Below are positions 1 through 8,236 of a stretch of DNA of 64,000 nt, one piece after another (position 1 is the first letter of the stretch; every line of letters starts with the position of its first letter). The notes under the pieces are model-generated. The model saw only the letters and a program-made list of their open reading frames with translations, made no database searches and was not told where the DNA came from. The position numbers and the translations under genes were made by a program. Location of the stretch: positions 2,619,501 to 2,683,500 of the forward strand of contig LN899469.1 in NCBI GenBank assembly GCA_001458075.1. The letters run 5' to 3'. This DNA is from Idiomarinaceae bacterium HL-53. GTDB lineage: Bacteria; Pseudomonadota; Gammaproteobacteria; Enterobacterales; Alteromonadaceae.

Positions 1-372
1 GATCTTCAGAGAGTAATCTCCTCGCTTAACAAATCCGATTAGATTGCCCGTGTCGAGATTAAAATTTCTGGCATCCGTACCAGAGACACCGATGAAACCG
101 CCATCTGTATTGTGTTCGTAATCTTCATCATTGAAGAGTATTAAAGCATCGGAAATATTATCATTCAGCGTTTTTTCGACATCACGAGATACCGAATTCA
201 AAAAGTGCCAAATTGCAGACTCGTCGTTATGAGGATAGGTCCATTGTCCTTTTGATTTGGCACTAAGGGTTATCGACTTACCTAAACGTCTATTTGTCAA
301 AATGCCTTCGCTGACAAAATAGGACTGGTTATCGACCAGTGTGCCGTTCTTAATGATATCGAAAAGCCACAC
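1..372 (-). CDS. mcrC: McrC-like restriction subunit, 5' part only
   Basis: This is the N-terminal ~124 residues of a protein that runs off the left edge. The reading frame starts at a GTG two codons after the mcrB stop (same frame, TAA ACT GTG), so the two genes are tightly coupled. The visible end contains GLIGFVKRGDYSLKI-like sequence (here LIGFVKRGDYSLKI), the conserved N-terminal block of McrC/DUF2357-type partners that precedes the nuclease domain. By family knowledge McrC supplies the PD-(D/E)XK nuclease that acts with the McrB GTPase on modified DNA; the catalytic part is not in the window. The start codon is inferred because no ATG exists in this frame near the junction. Confidence 0.75.
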   Translation of the reverse strand, partial: MWLFDIIKNGTLVDNQSYFVSEGILTNRRLGKSITLSAKSKGQWTYPHNDESAIWHFLNSVSRDVEKTLNDNISDALILFNDEDYEHNTDGGFIGVSGTDARNFNLDTGNLIGFVKRGDYSLKI

Positions 373-375
373 AGT

Positions 376-2019
376 TTAAACCCCAAATGCCTTTCCGAAG
401 GAGCTAATCAGCTCAGTCTCCTTACCTGTTCCACGAAGATACTCCTGTAATAACGGACGAATACAATCATCCCATACACGCTCTCGCACCTCCGAAACTG
501 TAAGGCTGGTTGCATACTTTAAGTCCATCAAATAGGCATGACCAATTTGGTAATCATTACCAAGCAAAGGTTCTTTAGCTATCAATTCATTCAAGCGTTC
601 AAGGTTATCCACCAAGGGCAGCCAAGCTTTGCAAAATTGGTTCAAATGGTATTTCAATAGCGCCATATCAGGCACCACTTCTTCCCAACGGAATCTTCGA
701 CGCAAAGCAAAGTCAAAACTTTCGACACTTCTGTCTATCGTGTTCATCGTTCCAATAAGATAGATGTTTGTTGGAATGAAGAACAAATACCCTTGTGCCT
801 CCTTAAGCATACCAGTATGTTCATTGTTCAGATTGGAATATTGGGTTTTAACGCAACCTCTAGTACCTCGGTATTCCAGACAGTACATTAACTCACCAAA
901 AACGCGAGACAACTCAGCCCGGTTTACCTCATCAATTATGAAGAAAAATGGTGGTACTGCTTCCGATACAAGCTTGGATATATCTGATATTTCGAAAATA
1001 TCCTGCCAATGCTCGCCTGATAATTTTTCTCTAAACGGGAGAAGTTCCTTGATAGTAAGAGACTCCCACCTCTGAGTAAGTCCAAGCCCATATAAATCGA
1101 TTTCCCACTTACCAGCGCTTCGGCAAAACTCTTTAAAAACACCATTTTGCAACGTTAATTGAGAGTTCCCATCATTGTCCAAAACCGGACGTAGCCCTTC
1201 CATAAAGTCTTCATAACTGAAAGAAGGATGAAATTGAACCAACTCAATCTGACTTGCATGTGTGAGACGGCTGTAGGGAGCAAATTCCTCTTTCCAGATG
1301 TCAAACAAAAGCGAAGTTTGCAGGCGTGCTTGATAAGTTTTCCCTGTCCCCGGCGCACCGTATTTAACAATCTGCTTCTTTAAACTGAATGGGTTTGACA
1401 AATTCTCGTAAAGCACCCAAACAAACTGACTAAGATAAAACTCATCAGTTTTACCTTCCCTAAGCTCATTATCAAACTCGCTTTTGATGCTCTTTAATAG
1501 AAAAATGTTTTTAGCAAACCAGCTTTGATTTTCTTCTGCTGGGTATACTGGAATTATCCCTTCGCGTATAAGCCAACTAAAAACCTGATTGAATTTACCG
1601 GAATCAACCGTTGTGGAGACTTCGAGCGTACAAGCTGCTGCCACTCGATTAACGAGAACAGGGTTGTTGGATTTACCTTGGTTAGCCCACGTATCAGCAA
1701 AAACCGTGAAGTTTTCACTGTTTGGAATCAATATAAATTGTTCTAATGCGGATATGAAATCCTTGTTTTTAATGAATGACTGGAAATTGTCATTGCTCAA
1801 CACAGACTGTCCGCGAGAAGCGATACCGTTACTCTTCTCATAGATTAACTGCTTCAGAAAAGCTTCATCATTTTGAGACAAGCCTTCTCCAGATGTGATT
1901 CGCTCACGGATTTGAGCGACCTGACTGTAAAAGTCTCGATAGGCTTTGTGCCATCCATTGACTTCATGCTTCCTGTTCTCAATAAGATATTTATATAGGT
2001 TTTTCAGTCTACTTTTCAT
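376..2019 (-). CDS. mcrB: McrB-type AAA+ GTPase of modification-dependent restriction
   Basis: A 547-residue protein with an unrecognised N-terminal ~210 residues (probably the target-recognition part) and a C-terminal McrB AAA+ domain. Visible motifs are Walker A GAPGTGKT near residue 220, Walker B FFIIDEVNRAE near 357-366, the McrB-type TMNTIDRS near 422, and an arginine-rich ALRRRFRW segment. McrB forms GTP-driven hexamers that translocate DNA and recruit McrC for cleavage, usually of methylated or hypermodified DNA. mcrC follows immediately. It lies beyond the radC cluster where SXT/R391 elements carry variable cargo before traF. The substrate modification cannot be told from sequence. 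Confidence 0.85.
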   Translation of the reverse strand: MKSRLKNLYKYLIENRKHEVNGWHKAYRDFYSQVAQIRERITSGEGLSQNDEAFLKQLIYEKSNGIASRGQSVLSNDNFQSFIKNKDFISALEQFILIPNSENFTVFADTWANQGKSNNPVLVNRVAAACTLEVSTTVDSGKFNQVFSWLIREGIIPVYPAEENQSWFAKNIFLLKSIKSEFDNELREGKTDEFYLSQFVWVLYENLSNPFSLKKQIVKYGAPGTGKTYQARLQTSLLFDIWKEEFAPYSRLTHASQIELVQFHPSFSYEDFMEGLRPVLDNDGNSQLTLQNGVFKEFCRSAGKWEIDLYGLGLTQRWESLTIKELLPFREKLSGEHWQDIFEISDISKLVSEAVPPFFFIIDEVNRAELSRVFGELMYCLEYRGTRGCVKTQYSNLNNEHTGMLKEAQGYLFFIPTNIYLIGTMNTIDRSVESFDFALRRRFRWEEVVPDMALLKYHLNQFCKAWLPLVDNLERLNELIAKEPLLGNDYQIGHAYLMDLKYATSLTVSEVRERVWDDCIRPLLQEYLRGTGKETELISSFGKAFGV

Positions 2020-2074
2020 TTATTCCCTTGTTACTCGATTACCGGACACACATCTTGAATTCATTTTGAGCTTT

Positions 2075-2791
2075 TTAGAGAGACTTATTTAGTCTGAAAA
2101 CAGTAACCAAAGTCTTCATTGCTCCTGACGGAACGACTACAAAATGCAAATCACTGTTACTGTGCCGCCAAATATCAGCTTTGTTACTATATTTTTGGTT
2201 CTTATGAAGTGTTACCTTTTCAGGCAAAATTGCTTTTGTCAATGATGAGCTAAATAACTTTGAAATCAAAGCCTTCCAAGGATGCTTTGGCACACCATCA
2301 GAAAGCCGTTCCATGAATCTTTCAAGCGCGTGACGAGTCACCACGACAGGTCCAATGTTCGGAACATTTATTACTTCATCGATGTCTCTCACTGTAGCAT
2401 TATCGACGCTGTATTCTTCGAAGGAATGTGAGAGCCAATCGTCCCGCTTCTCTACCGAGATCTGTGCTTCCTGGTATCGAGTGAGCAAAAACCTAGTCAG
2501 GCTGTAAAGTGAATGCTGAGTTGAGCGTTGTTTCTGTAACTTTTTGATAGCTCCTTTACTGACCCGGATTTGAAGCCCATTACCGCTTCGGTTACTCCCC
2601 ATCACCTCTTTCACTGACAGTAGGTGATGAATCGCATAGAGCTCAGCTGCAATTGGCTTTTGCTGCTCAGCTAGCTTGTCGTATTGCTCACCTAAATTGA
2701 CCCTTAGTTCGCCTCCTCTTCGAAGGCCGGTCTTCCAGTAAACCGTAAACTCACCATCAATCTGCTTTGTTAACAGGGTTAATACCATCAT
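2075..2791 (-). CDS. RNase H-like fold backbone protein
   Basis: A 238-residue protein starting at tandem ATGs (2791/2788) behind an AGGAG site. The N-terminal half (DGEFTVYWKTG..., AAELYAIHHLL) looks like an RNase H-type fold with an early Asp and a later Glu; the motif GSNRSGNGLQIRVSKGAIKKL follows. The C-terminal ~100 residues, including VVTRHALERFMERL, are a second region I cannot name. It is the last gene of the recombination cluster before the McrBC cargo. Its leader shares a 31-nt element with the gene at 52055. Nuclease activity is inference; I would call it hypothetical with RNase H-like features. Confidence 0.6.
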   Translation of the reverse strand: MMVLTLLTKQIDGEFTVYWKTGLRRGGELRVNLGEQYDKLAEQQKPIAAELYAIHHLLSVKEVMGSNRSGNGLQIRVSKGAIKKLQKQRSTQHSLYSLTRFLLTRYQEAQISVEKRDDWLSHSFEEYSVDNATVRDIDEVINVPNIGPVVVTRHALERFMERLSDGVPKHPWKALISKLFSSSLTKAILPEKVTLHKNQKYSNKADIWRHSNSDLHFVVVPSGAMKTLVTVFRLNKSL

Positions 2792-2821
2792 GTTTGTTTC
2801 TCCTATTGGTTATCTATTTTT

Positions 2822-2852
2822 CATTCTCCAAGTTTTTTCAAATATGCAAGGC
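2822..2852 (-). promoter_or_regulatory. Leader element shared with the gene at 52055
   Basis: The segment matches 52396-52426 at 26 of 31 positions, with an identical 18-nt core TTTTCAAATATGCAAGGC (plus-strand reading). Both copies sit in the same position and orientation, about 30-70 nt upstream of a minus-strand start codon. This suggests a common promoter or operator. I cannot assign the binding protein. Confidence 0.4.
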
Positions 2853-2854
2853 GC

Positions 2855-2876
2855 AAAAAAGGGGCCGAAGCCCCTT
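2855..2876 (-). terminator. Rho-independent terminator of the primase-like gene
   Basis: On the minus strand the sequence is AAGGGGC-TTCG-GCCCCTT running into a T tract (TTTTTT), four bases after the stop of the gene at 2880. A UUCG-type loop with a uridine run is a classic intrinsic terminator. It separates that transcript from the gene at 2075, which needs its own promoter. Confidence 0.85.
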
Positions 2877-2879
2877 GGA

Positions 2880-3947
2880 TCAGATATGAACTTTCGGAAA
2901 GCCCATGGCACCGTAAACATTCAGCACATCATTCCAATCCCAACTTTTCACGCCGAGTGACGTTGGTATCGGAGGGATCAACACTTGTGTCAGAATGCCT
3001 TTCTGCCAGGCCTTTTTCTTGAGTTCATTCGCTGCATTCAGGCCTGTCTCAGAGAGATCGTGGTCTGCCCAGATGTACAGCATTTTCACATTACTTGGTG
3101 TTTCGAACCTAGCCAGTAGCGTTGCATTTACAACCGACCAACATGTTTGCCCCGTTGCTCTGGTAACCGCTAAAGCTGTTTCGATGCCTTCAGACACACC
3201 TAATACCTCACCAGGTTCACCTATCGGAATGGCACCACCAGTGATTGTTCTGTCACTGGGTATCGGCATCATCTTTTTAGGCTTTTCGACCGGTGCTTTG
3301 AATCCATCTTCACTTAGGTAGATCCGATGGAACGTGGCCGAACGCCCTTGCTGCGTGACGATTTTACCTAGCAGCGCTGGGTAGCTATCGATAAACAGAC
3401 CATCTTCATCATGGTAAGGCAAGTTTGGATGAAACCTCAGCACCGAATCCCATTCAGGACGAAGCCGCGTAACAATGCCACGACGATGCAAGTAGTTCCA
3501 AACAGGTTGCGCACGAGTATCAGCAAGGGATAACGTTTCTCCCCAGGTCTGATTCAAGCGATGGATAATCGCTTTGTCCTCGTCCTGCTTTCTAGCCCTC
3601 CAATCAACAGCGTTACTCGGTATTACCCGAGTTGGTACTTGTCCGGGTTGAATACCTAGAACTTGACCGATTGCTTCAATAGACTGAGCAAAGTTCCATC
3701 CATTAATCCAAGACAACAGTTCAAAACCATCATGAAAGATACCGCAGGTGTTACAAACGCCACCTCCGGTATATTCAGCATCTTTGAACAGCCTAAAGCC
3801 ATCACGACCGCCATGAACAGGACAAGCCACATGACGGCCTTTTCGAGCAATAGCGGCATCGAGTTCTGGCACCAATGCCGCCAAGACTTGAAGCCATTGG
3901 CCATTAAGATATGGCCTTACTGTTTCAATCTGTAAAGGTAACGCCAT
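2880..3947 (-). CDS. Primase-like protein with zinc finger and Toprim domain
   Basis: A 355-residue protein. The N-terminal ~95 residues carry a zinc-ribbon pattern (CPVHGG ... CNTCG), as in TraC/phage P4-type primase zinc-binding domains. Residues ~225-330 form a Toprim domain: VSEGIETALA (Toprim Glu) and YIWADHDLSETGLNAA (DxD). Such proteins synthesise or handle primers; in a conjugative element this would serve second-strand synthesis in recipients or element replication (inference). No separate helicase domain is visible. A strong AAGGAGG site precedes the ATG and a terminator follows the gene. Confidence 0.8.
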   Translation of the reverse strand: MALPLQIETVRPYLNGQWLQVLAALVPELDAAIARKGRHVACPVHGGRDGFRLFKDAEYTGGGVCNTCGIFHDGFELLSWINGWNFAQSIEAIGQVLGIQPGQVPTRVIPSNAVDWRARKQDEDKAIIHRLNQTWGETLSLADTRAQPVWNYLHRRGIVTRLRPEWDSVLRFHPNLPYHDEDGLFIDSYPALLGKIVTQQGRSATFHRIYLSEDGFKAPVEKPKKMMPIPSDRTITGGAIPIGEPGEVLGVSEGIETALAVTRATGQTCWSVVNATLLARFETPSNVKMLYIWADHDLSETGLNAANELKKKAWQKGILTQVLIPPIPTSLGVKSWDWNDVLNVYGAMGFPKVHI

Positions 3948-3970
3948 ATAACCTCCTTAAGTAAAATGCC

Positions 3971-4034
3971 GACTCCTACCACTGGTGGTAAAAGTCAGCT
4001 TGGGTCCTGCATTAGCCGTTCGGTTAATACAGGA
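3971..4034 (-). promoter_or_regulatory. Two-hairpin leader of the primase-like gene
   Basis: On the minus strand a bulged stem (4005-4034, arms TCCTG..ATTA / TAAT..CAGGA) is followed by a near-perfect 12-bp stem with two G:U pairs (3971-3996, arms GACTTTTACCAC / GTGGTAGGAGTC). Unlike the leaders further right, the downstream hairpin does not cover the Shine-Dalgarno sequence (AGGAGG at about 3951-3957). The layout, two hairpins just before the start, matches the rest of the cluster. Confidence 0.5.
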
Positions 4035-4037
4035 TCG

Positions 4038-4379
4038 TTAGTCAAGCTGGATACCGTGTCGTCTTAATAGCCACATGATGGAATCACGAAGCACATCAGG
4101 ATCGACAACCGCAGCCATTGCGCAAACACGAAAGCAAAATGGAGCCAATTCGTCATTTTGGATCCACGACAACACATCCTTTCGCAATCGAGTACTGACA
4201 CGACCGTCCAGCAATACTCGGATCGCATCCAATAGAATGCCTTCGCGTAACTGCCAGATTTCCGTGTCAGACCAAGTGACTGGGGCATCATCAAACTCAA
4301 ATAGAAATTCGAGCTGTGATGACGTGTGTTGATAGGACTGCTTTTGTGATGAAGGAGAATGGGCAATGCGCCCATTCAT
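4038..4379 (-). CDS. Small hypothetical protein coupled to radC
   Basis: A 113-residue protein whose ATG overlaps the radC stop by one base (TAATG), so it is almost certainly translated by re-initiation after radC. The sequence is acidic in the middle (FLFEFDDAPVTWSDTEIWQLREG) and helix-rich, with no signal peptide or membrane segment. I do not recognise the family. Its place between radC and the primase-like gene suggests a DNA-processing role for the backbone, which is inference only. Confidence 0.6.
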   Translation of the reverse strand: MNGRIAHSPSSQKQSYQHTSSQLEFLFEFDDAPVTWSDTEIWQLREGILLDAIRVLLDGRVSTRLRKDVLSWIQNDELAPFCFRVCAMAAVVDPDVLRDSIMWLLRRHGIQLD

Positions 4380-4876
4380 TAAAGATAACCGCGTTCGGCA
4401 AGCGAAACGCAGCCCTCGGATGCGACCACGACATGGTCAAGCGTTCGAATATCAACAAGTGACAAGGCGTCACGGAGTCGATGAGTTATGCGTTTATCAG
4501 CTTCACTGGGCTCAGGATCACCCGATGGATGGTTATGAACCAGTATCACTGCTGCCGCATTAAGCTCTAGCGCACGCTTTGTTACTTCCCTTGGATACAC
4601 GCTCGCCGCATCTAAAGTGCCTTTGAACAGCTCTTCAAATCGAATAACCCGATGCTTTGTATCAAGAAACAGCACTCCAAAGACTTCGTGCTCATACTCG
4701 TGCATCAGTGTTTGCAGGTATGAGAACGCCGACGATGGCTGTTCAATTTTGCGACCTTTACTCAATCGACCACGAGCAAGCTTGAGCGCCATATCCAATA
4801 TATCCGCTTCGGTCACCTGCTCAGGAACGATGTAAGTACCGGCTTCTTCGCCAGCTAAGAATTTTTTGTTTTTCAT
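4379..4876 (-). CDS. radC: RadC-family JAB/MPN protein
   Basis: The chosen ATG (MKNKKFLAGEE...) gives 165 residues and has GGAG six bases upstream; an in-frame TTG four codons earlier falls inside that site. The protein is the RadC core without the N-terminal helix-hairpin-helix of chromosomal RadC. The JAMM metal motif HNHPSGDPEPSEADKRIT is complete, so a metal-dependent hydrolase fold is likely. RadC-like proteins are common on mobile elements, but their biochemical role is unresolved. The leader has the GC-rich plus SD-sequestering double hairpin. The next gene overlaps the stop. Confidence 0.88.
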   Translation of the reverse strand: MKNKKFLAGEEAGTYIVPEQVTEADILDMALKLARGRLSKGRKIEQPSSAFSYLQTLMHEYEHEVFGVLFLDTKHRVIRFEELFKGTLDAASVYPREVTKRALELNAAAVILVHNHPSGDPEPSEADKRITHRLRDALSLVDIRTLDHVVVASEGCVSLAERGYL

Positions 4877-4880
4877 AGGA

Positions 4881-4940
4881 GTCTCCAAAAAAACGGAGAC
4901 GAACCCATGCCCTGACGGGGACGGAATCGTCCCCGCAGGG
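4881..4940 (-). promoter_or_regulatory. Double-hairpin leader of radC with sequestered RBS
   Basis: Minus-strand reading: hairpin 1 (4910-4940) has arms CCCTGCGGGGACG / CGTCCCCGTCAGGG around a short loop. Hairpin 2 (4881-4900) is GTCTCC-GTTTTTTT-GGAGAC, whose 3' arm is the Shine-Dalgarno sequence GGAG ending a few bases before the ATG at 4876. With hairpin 2 formed, ribosome access would be blocked. Hairpin 1 lacks a T tract, so it is not an obvious terminator. Confidence 0.65.
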
Positions 4941-4957
4941 TGGTAAAGTTGATGTGG

Positions 4958-6613
4958 TTACTGAATTAACAGTTGTTGTGTTACTTCGAATAACTCACGC
5001 TTCAGATCTTTGACGTCATTAATCACAATGCTTTGAGGAAAGAATTTCTCAACACTGCGTGTTTGAATCCCGATCCCCAGCAGCTCAAAGCCACTGCGTC
5101 TGCACCGGTCAACAATGTCATGCGTGGCAGCCCAATCATCTGGGTCACCATCCGTTAGCACTATCATTAGCTTTCGCTTCTGTTTTTGCGCTAACAAACT
5201 GTTTGCCGCAAACCACATTGCTTGTGCCATAGGGGTACAACCTCGTGGTTTTTGGTCAAAACAGGCGGCCCGATGTCTAACCGATTGCTTGGGCAATAAC
5301 GCGATAGAAACTTCCTGATGAATACCAGGAAAATAACTGACCGCAGGTACAACACCCGGTATGCCTTCCAGTGCCATGGCCAAAGCCAAAGCGGCTTCAT
5401 TGGCAACATGAAAGTACTTTCGATTACCTTCGCCAATGGGTTTACCCATTGAACCCGATATATCGACCAGCAAGTGCACAGCAGCATTAGGCGCAATGCG
5501 AGGTTGCCTTTGAATAAACAATCTCGATTCACCTGCTTGTGAGGCGGCAAGACGATGGGTTGCAACTCGAAGACCGTGCCGTTTGGCATGATTCCGATTG
5601 TCCTGACTGGACTGAACCATGCCCCTAAGTCGGGCTCGAATTTGAGCAGACTCCGACGCCGATAAGGTCAAGATGGCCTCATCACCCAACATAGCCTGCT
5701 CTGCTTGGGGCAAACTGAGTGGAGTGACGCCCTGATGTCCTTCAGCTTGTTCCGACAACACTTCTGCCACTTGTGCGAAGGTATCGGGTTCAAACTGAGC
5801 GGCACTGGCCTCTAAGGCTTGTCGCAAATTGTCAGCTTGATCAGAGTTATCTGAATCACCCGTTTCAGCAGCATCCCCCGTTGCAGACGAGTCTGTTTCT
5901 GGGGTTTGACTATCACTACTGTTATTGCTGTCATTACTCGCATCTTGTCCAATGTCATTACCGCTATCAGCATCCGACTCATCCTGTGGTGGACGAGATT
6001 CTTCTTCCAACATGGCAACGATGGCATCGACAAGTTTTAGCACTTCACCTGTAGACGCCAGGCTAGGCACTGCTGTCAGCATGGCGCTTAACCGGCTCAT
6101 CGCTGCGGCAGGAAAGAGTTGTCTCACTCTTTCATCAACTGTTTGATACAAAGGCGTCAGCGCTTTCTGACTCAGAAAGTGGCATCTCAAGCGGAACAAC
6201 AACCATGCTTGCAAGTTAGATGCAGGCTCAGGCTGTTCAGGTACACACATTTGCTGTGTGTCTACCATGTACTCAATCACTTGCGAAATACTGCGCCTGG
6301 TTCCGGGGTAATCCTTTGCCAATTCGTTTTCAATGCGAACATCCTCAATAATATTGAGAAGTGCCTTACGGATCGGTTTGGACGACGCCTTCTGCACCAT
6401 GTCAAAATTGGTATGCCGAATATGCGCCGCTTCATGAGCCAGGTAACCCCAAGCTATCTGTTGATAGTGTGGGTCGTCTGGGTTTGCTGTTGGGATCACA
6501 ATCCGCTCACCATCGGTAAACGCATCTTGTCCTTGAATAAGCACCTTCACACCAAACTTTTCGCCATAAGCGGCGGCAACGATTGGCAGTGCGTTTTTTA
6601 ATGGATGATTCAT
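4958..6613 (-). CDS. CobT-like VWA protein with N-terminal HExxH motif
   Basis: A 551-residue cytoplasmic protein. Near residues 56-62 it has AHEAAHIRHT, an HExxH zinc-peptidase-like motif. Residues ~205-270 are a low-complexity acidic Ser/Asp/Glu linker. The C-terminal ~200 residues form a von Willebrand A domain with MIDAS motif DISGSM and LTDGDPDD. This is the layout of CobT-like partners of CobS/MoxR AAA+ ATPases, and a CobS-like ATPase is encoded at 9004-9963. The pair probably forms a remodelling complex rather than a cobalt chelatase, since no cobalamin genes are nearby (inference). Whether the HEAAH motif is catalytic is unknown. Confidence 0.8.
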   Translation of the reverse strand: MNHPLKNALPIVAAAYGEKFGVKVLIQGQDAFTDGERIVIPTANPDDPHYQQIAWGYLAHEAAHIRHTNFDMVQKASSKPIRKALLNIIEDVRIENELAKDYPGTRRSISQVIEYMVDTQQMCVPEQPEPASNLQAWLLFRLRCHFLSQKALTPLYQTVDERVRQLFPAAAMSRLSAMLTAVPSLASTGEVLKLVDAIVAMLEEESRPPQDESDADSGNDIGQDASNDSNNSSDSQTPETDSSATGDAAETGDSDNSDQADNLRQALEASAAQFEPDTFAQVAEVLSEQAEGHQGVTPLSLPQAEQAMLGDEAILTLSASESAQIRARLRGMVQSSQDNRNHAKRHGLRVATHRLAASQAGESRLFIQRQPRIAPNAAVHLLVDISGSMGKPIGEGNRKYFHVANEAALALAMALEGIPGVVPAVSYFPGIHQEVSIALLPKQSVRHRAACFDQKPRGCTPMAQAMWFAANSLLAQKQKRKLMIVLTDGDPDDWAATHDIVDRCRRSGFELLGIGIQTRSVEKFFPQSIVINDVKDLKRELFEVTQQLLIQ

Positions 6614-6669
6614 GGGAGTCTCCTAATCATCAGGGGGAATACTCCCTCAGCGGGAGCGTTTCCCCGCTG
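6614..6669 (-). promoter_or_regulatory. Double-hairpin leader of the VWA gene
   Basis: Minus strand: hairpin 1 (6648-6669) is CAGCGGG / CCCGCTG around an 8-nt loop. Downstream, GGGAGT (6646-6641) can pair with ACTCCC (6619-6614) next to the ATG, enclosing AGGAGA, so the start region is folded. A smaller competing hairpin GGGAGTATTCCC shares the same upstream arm, leaving two alternative structures. Confidence 0.55.
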
Positions 6670-6682
6670 GAAATGTGAGTGT

Positions 6683-7123
6683 TTAAACCTGTGCTTTTAG
6701 CTTATCCAGGTCGTATTTTTGACCTAACAAAGCCACCAATTGAGCTGGACTCTCGTGCTGCTCAAATGACGTTTTAAGCTGGTCTAAACTCAGGATGTCA
6801 TCCAATGTCAGACCGTACTGGTCTTGTAACTGAGTAGACACCTCGTGTTGATATTGCAGCCAGGCCCGCTCATAAGCGGTTTGCTGCAATACCATGTTTG
6901 GAACAAATACCATGGCCGTTACCCAAGCTCCATGTGCGTCCGCATCTGCGATCAGCACAGGGTTCTTGGGGATCACGACACTATGTGTTGAGTACGACCG
7001 TTGTACTAACGTTCGACAACACGCCACTTCTGGTATCGATTCACTTTCAACCGCATCAGTCACACCACGAAAATGTGCTTCAAACTGCTTTAGTTGGCTG
7101 GGGTTATGGATGGTTGATTGCAT
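6683..7123 (-). CDS. Hypothetical backbone protein, 146 aa
   Basis: A soluble 146-residue protein, preceded by AAGAGG seven bases before its ATG. It has a hydrophobic core strand (PVLIADADAHGAWVTAMVFVPNMVL) and a helical, glutamine- and glutamate-rich C-terminal half. I do not recognise the family. It sits between the DUF3150 gene and the VWA gene in the cluster with the CobS-like ATPase, so it may belong to that complex (inference from neighbourhood only). Its leader has the double-hairpin arrangement. Confidence 0.6.
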   Translation of the reverse strand: MQSTIHNPSQLKQFEAHFRGVTDAVESESIPEVACCRTLVQRSYSTHSVVIPKNPVLIADADAHGAWVTAMVFVPNMVLQQTAYERAWLQYQHEVSTQLQDQYGLTLDDILSLDQLKTSFEQHESPAQLVALLGQKYDLDKLKAQV

Positions 7124-7128
7124 AATTT

Positions 7129-7172
7129 CCTCTTACATAGTTCAGAGGACATGCGCCCTTCAGGGCAACATG
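7129..7172 (-). promoter_or_regulatory. Double-hairpin leader, RBS in the downstream stem
   Basis: Minus strand: hairpin 1 (7150-7172) has arms CATG..GCCC / GGGC..CATG. Hairpin 2 (7129-7148) has arms CCTCT / AGAGG; the AGAGG arm is the Shine-Dalgarno sequence of the gene starting at 7123. The sequence is unrelated to the neighbouring leaders although the architecture is the same. Confidence 0.6.
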
Positions 7173-7184
7173 CCCCCAAGGACG

Positions 7185-8138
7185 TTAGAAATAAAATGAG
7201 TTTGGTACAGTCGAACCAAGGTTTGGTCTGACGGTTGGTTGTGGTATTGCACGTAAGTTATCTGCCTGAGCAGATACCGGCTGTGCGGGTTTAGGTTCAG
7301 GTTTGGGCATCAGTTGTCTGATATCCAATTGACCTTCACCGTGCATTCTCATCTTGTCTGGATCAGACAAAATTAAAATGGTCGCCATCAGTTCGTGATA
7401 GAGATTGTCTGTCACAGGGCCGGTCTTCGGCAGACGAACAAATAAATTGTCCATCGCTTCAACCATTGGCTGAACTCGATGATCCAGGAAGGACAAACCA
7501 TCCAACTTGTCTCTTAACCGTTTGAGAGGATTAAGGGCTCGCTGGCTGATTTGATTCTTACCTGCAACGGAACGCTCAAACAGTTCATTGGCATCACGAG
7601 CCACCTCCCTAAAGAGGGTGTGTCCCATACCATTGACCTTGTCATCTAAGCCACCAGCTTGGTCAGCCGGTTGCATTCGATAGATGGCATAATCGAACTG
7701 AAGACGTTGTTCCACGTCTTCGATGGGTGATAATGCACGTCGGATTGCATCTGCAAATTCCGGGTGTTTCGCAACCCAGTCAAACGTCACCTGATCATAG
7801 TTGTCCAAGAACAACTGCTTGCACTGCGCAAACTCCTGACCGATCCGGTCAAGCTCAGGAACAATCTGATCAATTCGATCTTCAGGGACGGCATAGCCAC
7901 CTAAAAACCGTACACCGACTTGCTCACACAAGCGCTGCGCTTCTTTCTTAAGCCTTTCAAAGTTCGCCAATGCCTCTGGGTCGCAAATTTTTTTACTCCC
8001 TAAGCTGGCAACATCCTTCGGAGGAAGTTGGCTGCCATTGGCTAATCTGAAATCTTCAGGCCTTAGCTTTTTTCTACCGCTCCAGATGGAACAGTCGATG
8101 TGACAAATCAAAAGTTTGTCGAGGGTTTGAATACTCAT
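7185..8138 (-). CDS. DUF3150 family protein
   Basis: A 317-residue soluble protein beginning MSIQTLDKLLICHIDCSIW, typical of DUF3150 proteins encoded beside CobS-type ATPases in ICEs and phages. It is largely helical, with a Pro/Gln-rich C-terminal linker (PKPEPKPAQPVSAQ) ending in the tail NSFYF. The linker plus aromatic tail looks like a flexible docking arm. Exo (10173) and the WGR-like protein (8237) end in similar tails. No enzymatic motif is visible. It probably works with the CobS-like ATPase and VWA protein (inference). Confidence 0.75.
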   Translation of the reverse strand: MSIQTLDKLLICHIDCSIWSGRKKLRPEDFRLANGSQLPPKDVASLGSKKICDPEALANFERLKKEAQRLCEQVGVRFLGGYAVPEDRIDQIVPELDRIGQEFAQCKQLFLDNYDQVTFDWVAKHPEFADAIRRALSPIEDVEQRLQFDYAIYRMQPADQAGGLDDKVNGMGHTLFREVARDANELFERSVAGKNQISQRALNPLKRLRDKLDGLSFLDHRVQPMVEAMDNLFVRLPKTGPVTDNLYHELMATILILSDPDKMRMHGEGQLDIRQLMPKPEPKPAQPVSAQADNLRAIPQPTVRPNLGSTVPNSFYF

Positions 8139-8139
8139 A

Positions 8140-8200
8140 GTGCATCCTCATGCGAGATGGGGACGCACCACTCCCAACAGGAGCAATGGCCCCCGTTTGG
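8140..8200 (-). promoter_or_regulatory. Double-hairpin leader of the DUF3150 gene
   Basis: Minus strand: an imperfect GC-rich hairpin (8172-8200, CCCAAAC.. / ..GTTGGG) is followed by an 8-bp stem GTGCGTCC / GGATGCAC (8140-8168, one G:U) that captures the GGA of the GAGG Shine-Dalgarno sequence just before the ATG at 8138. Confidence 0.6.
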
Positions 8201-8236
8201 GTGGTAGTAGTTGACGCGCTAATGGCAATACCACTA

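Noticed and set aside
4038-4379. Long open frames on the plus strand opposite radC and the primase-like gene
   Set aside because: They overlap well-supported minus-strand genes, have no ribosome-binding sites and no recognisable sequence.
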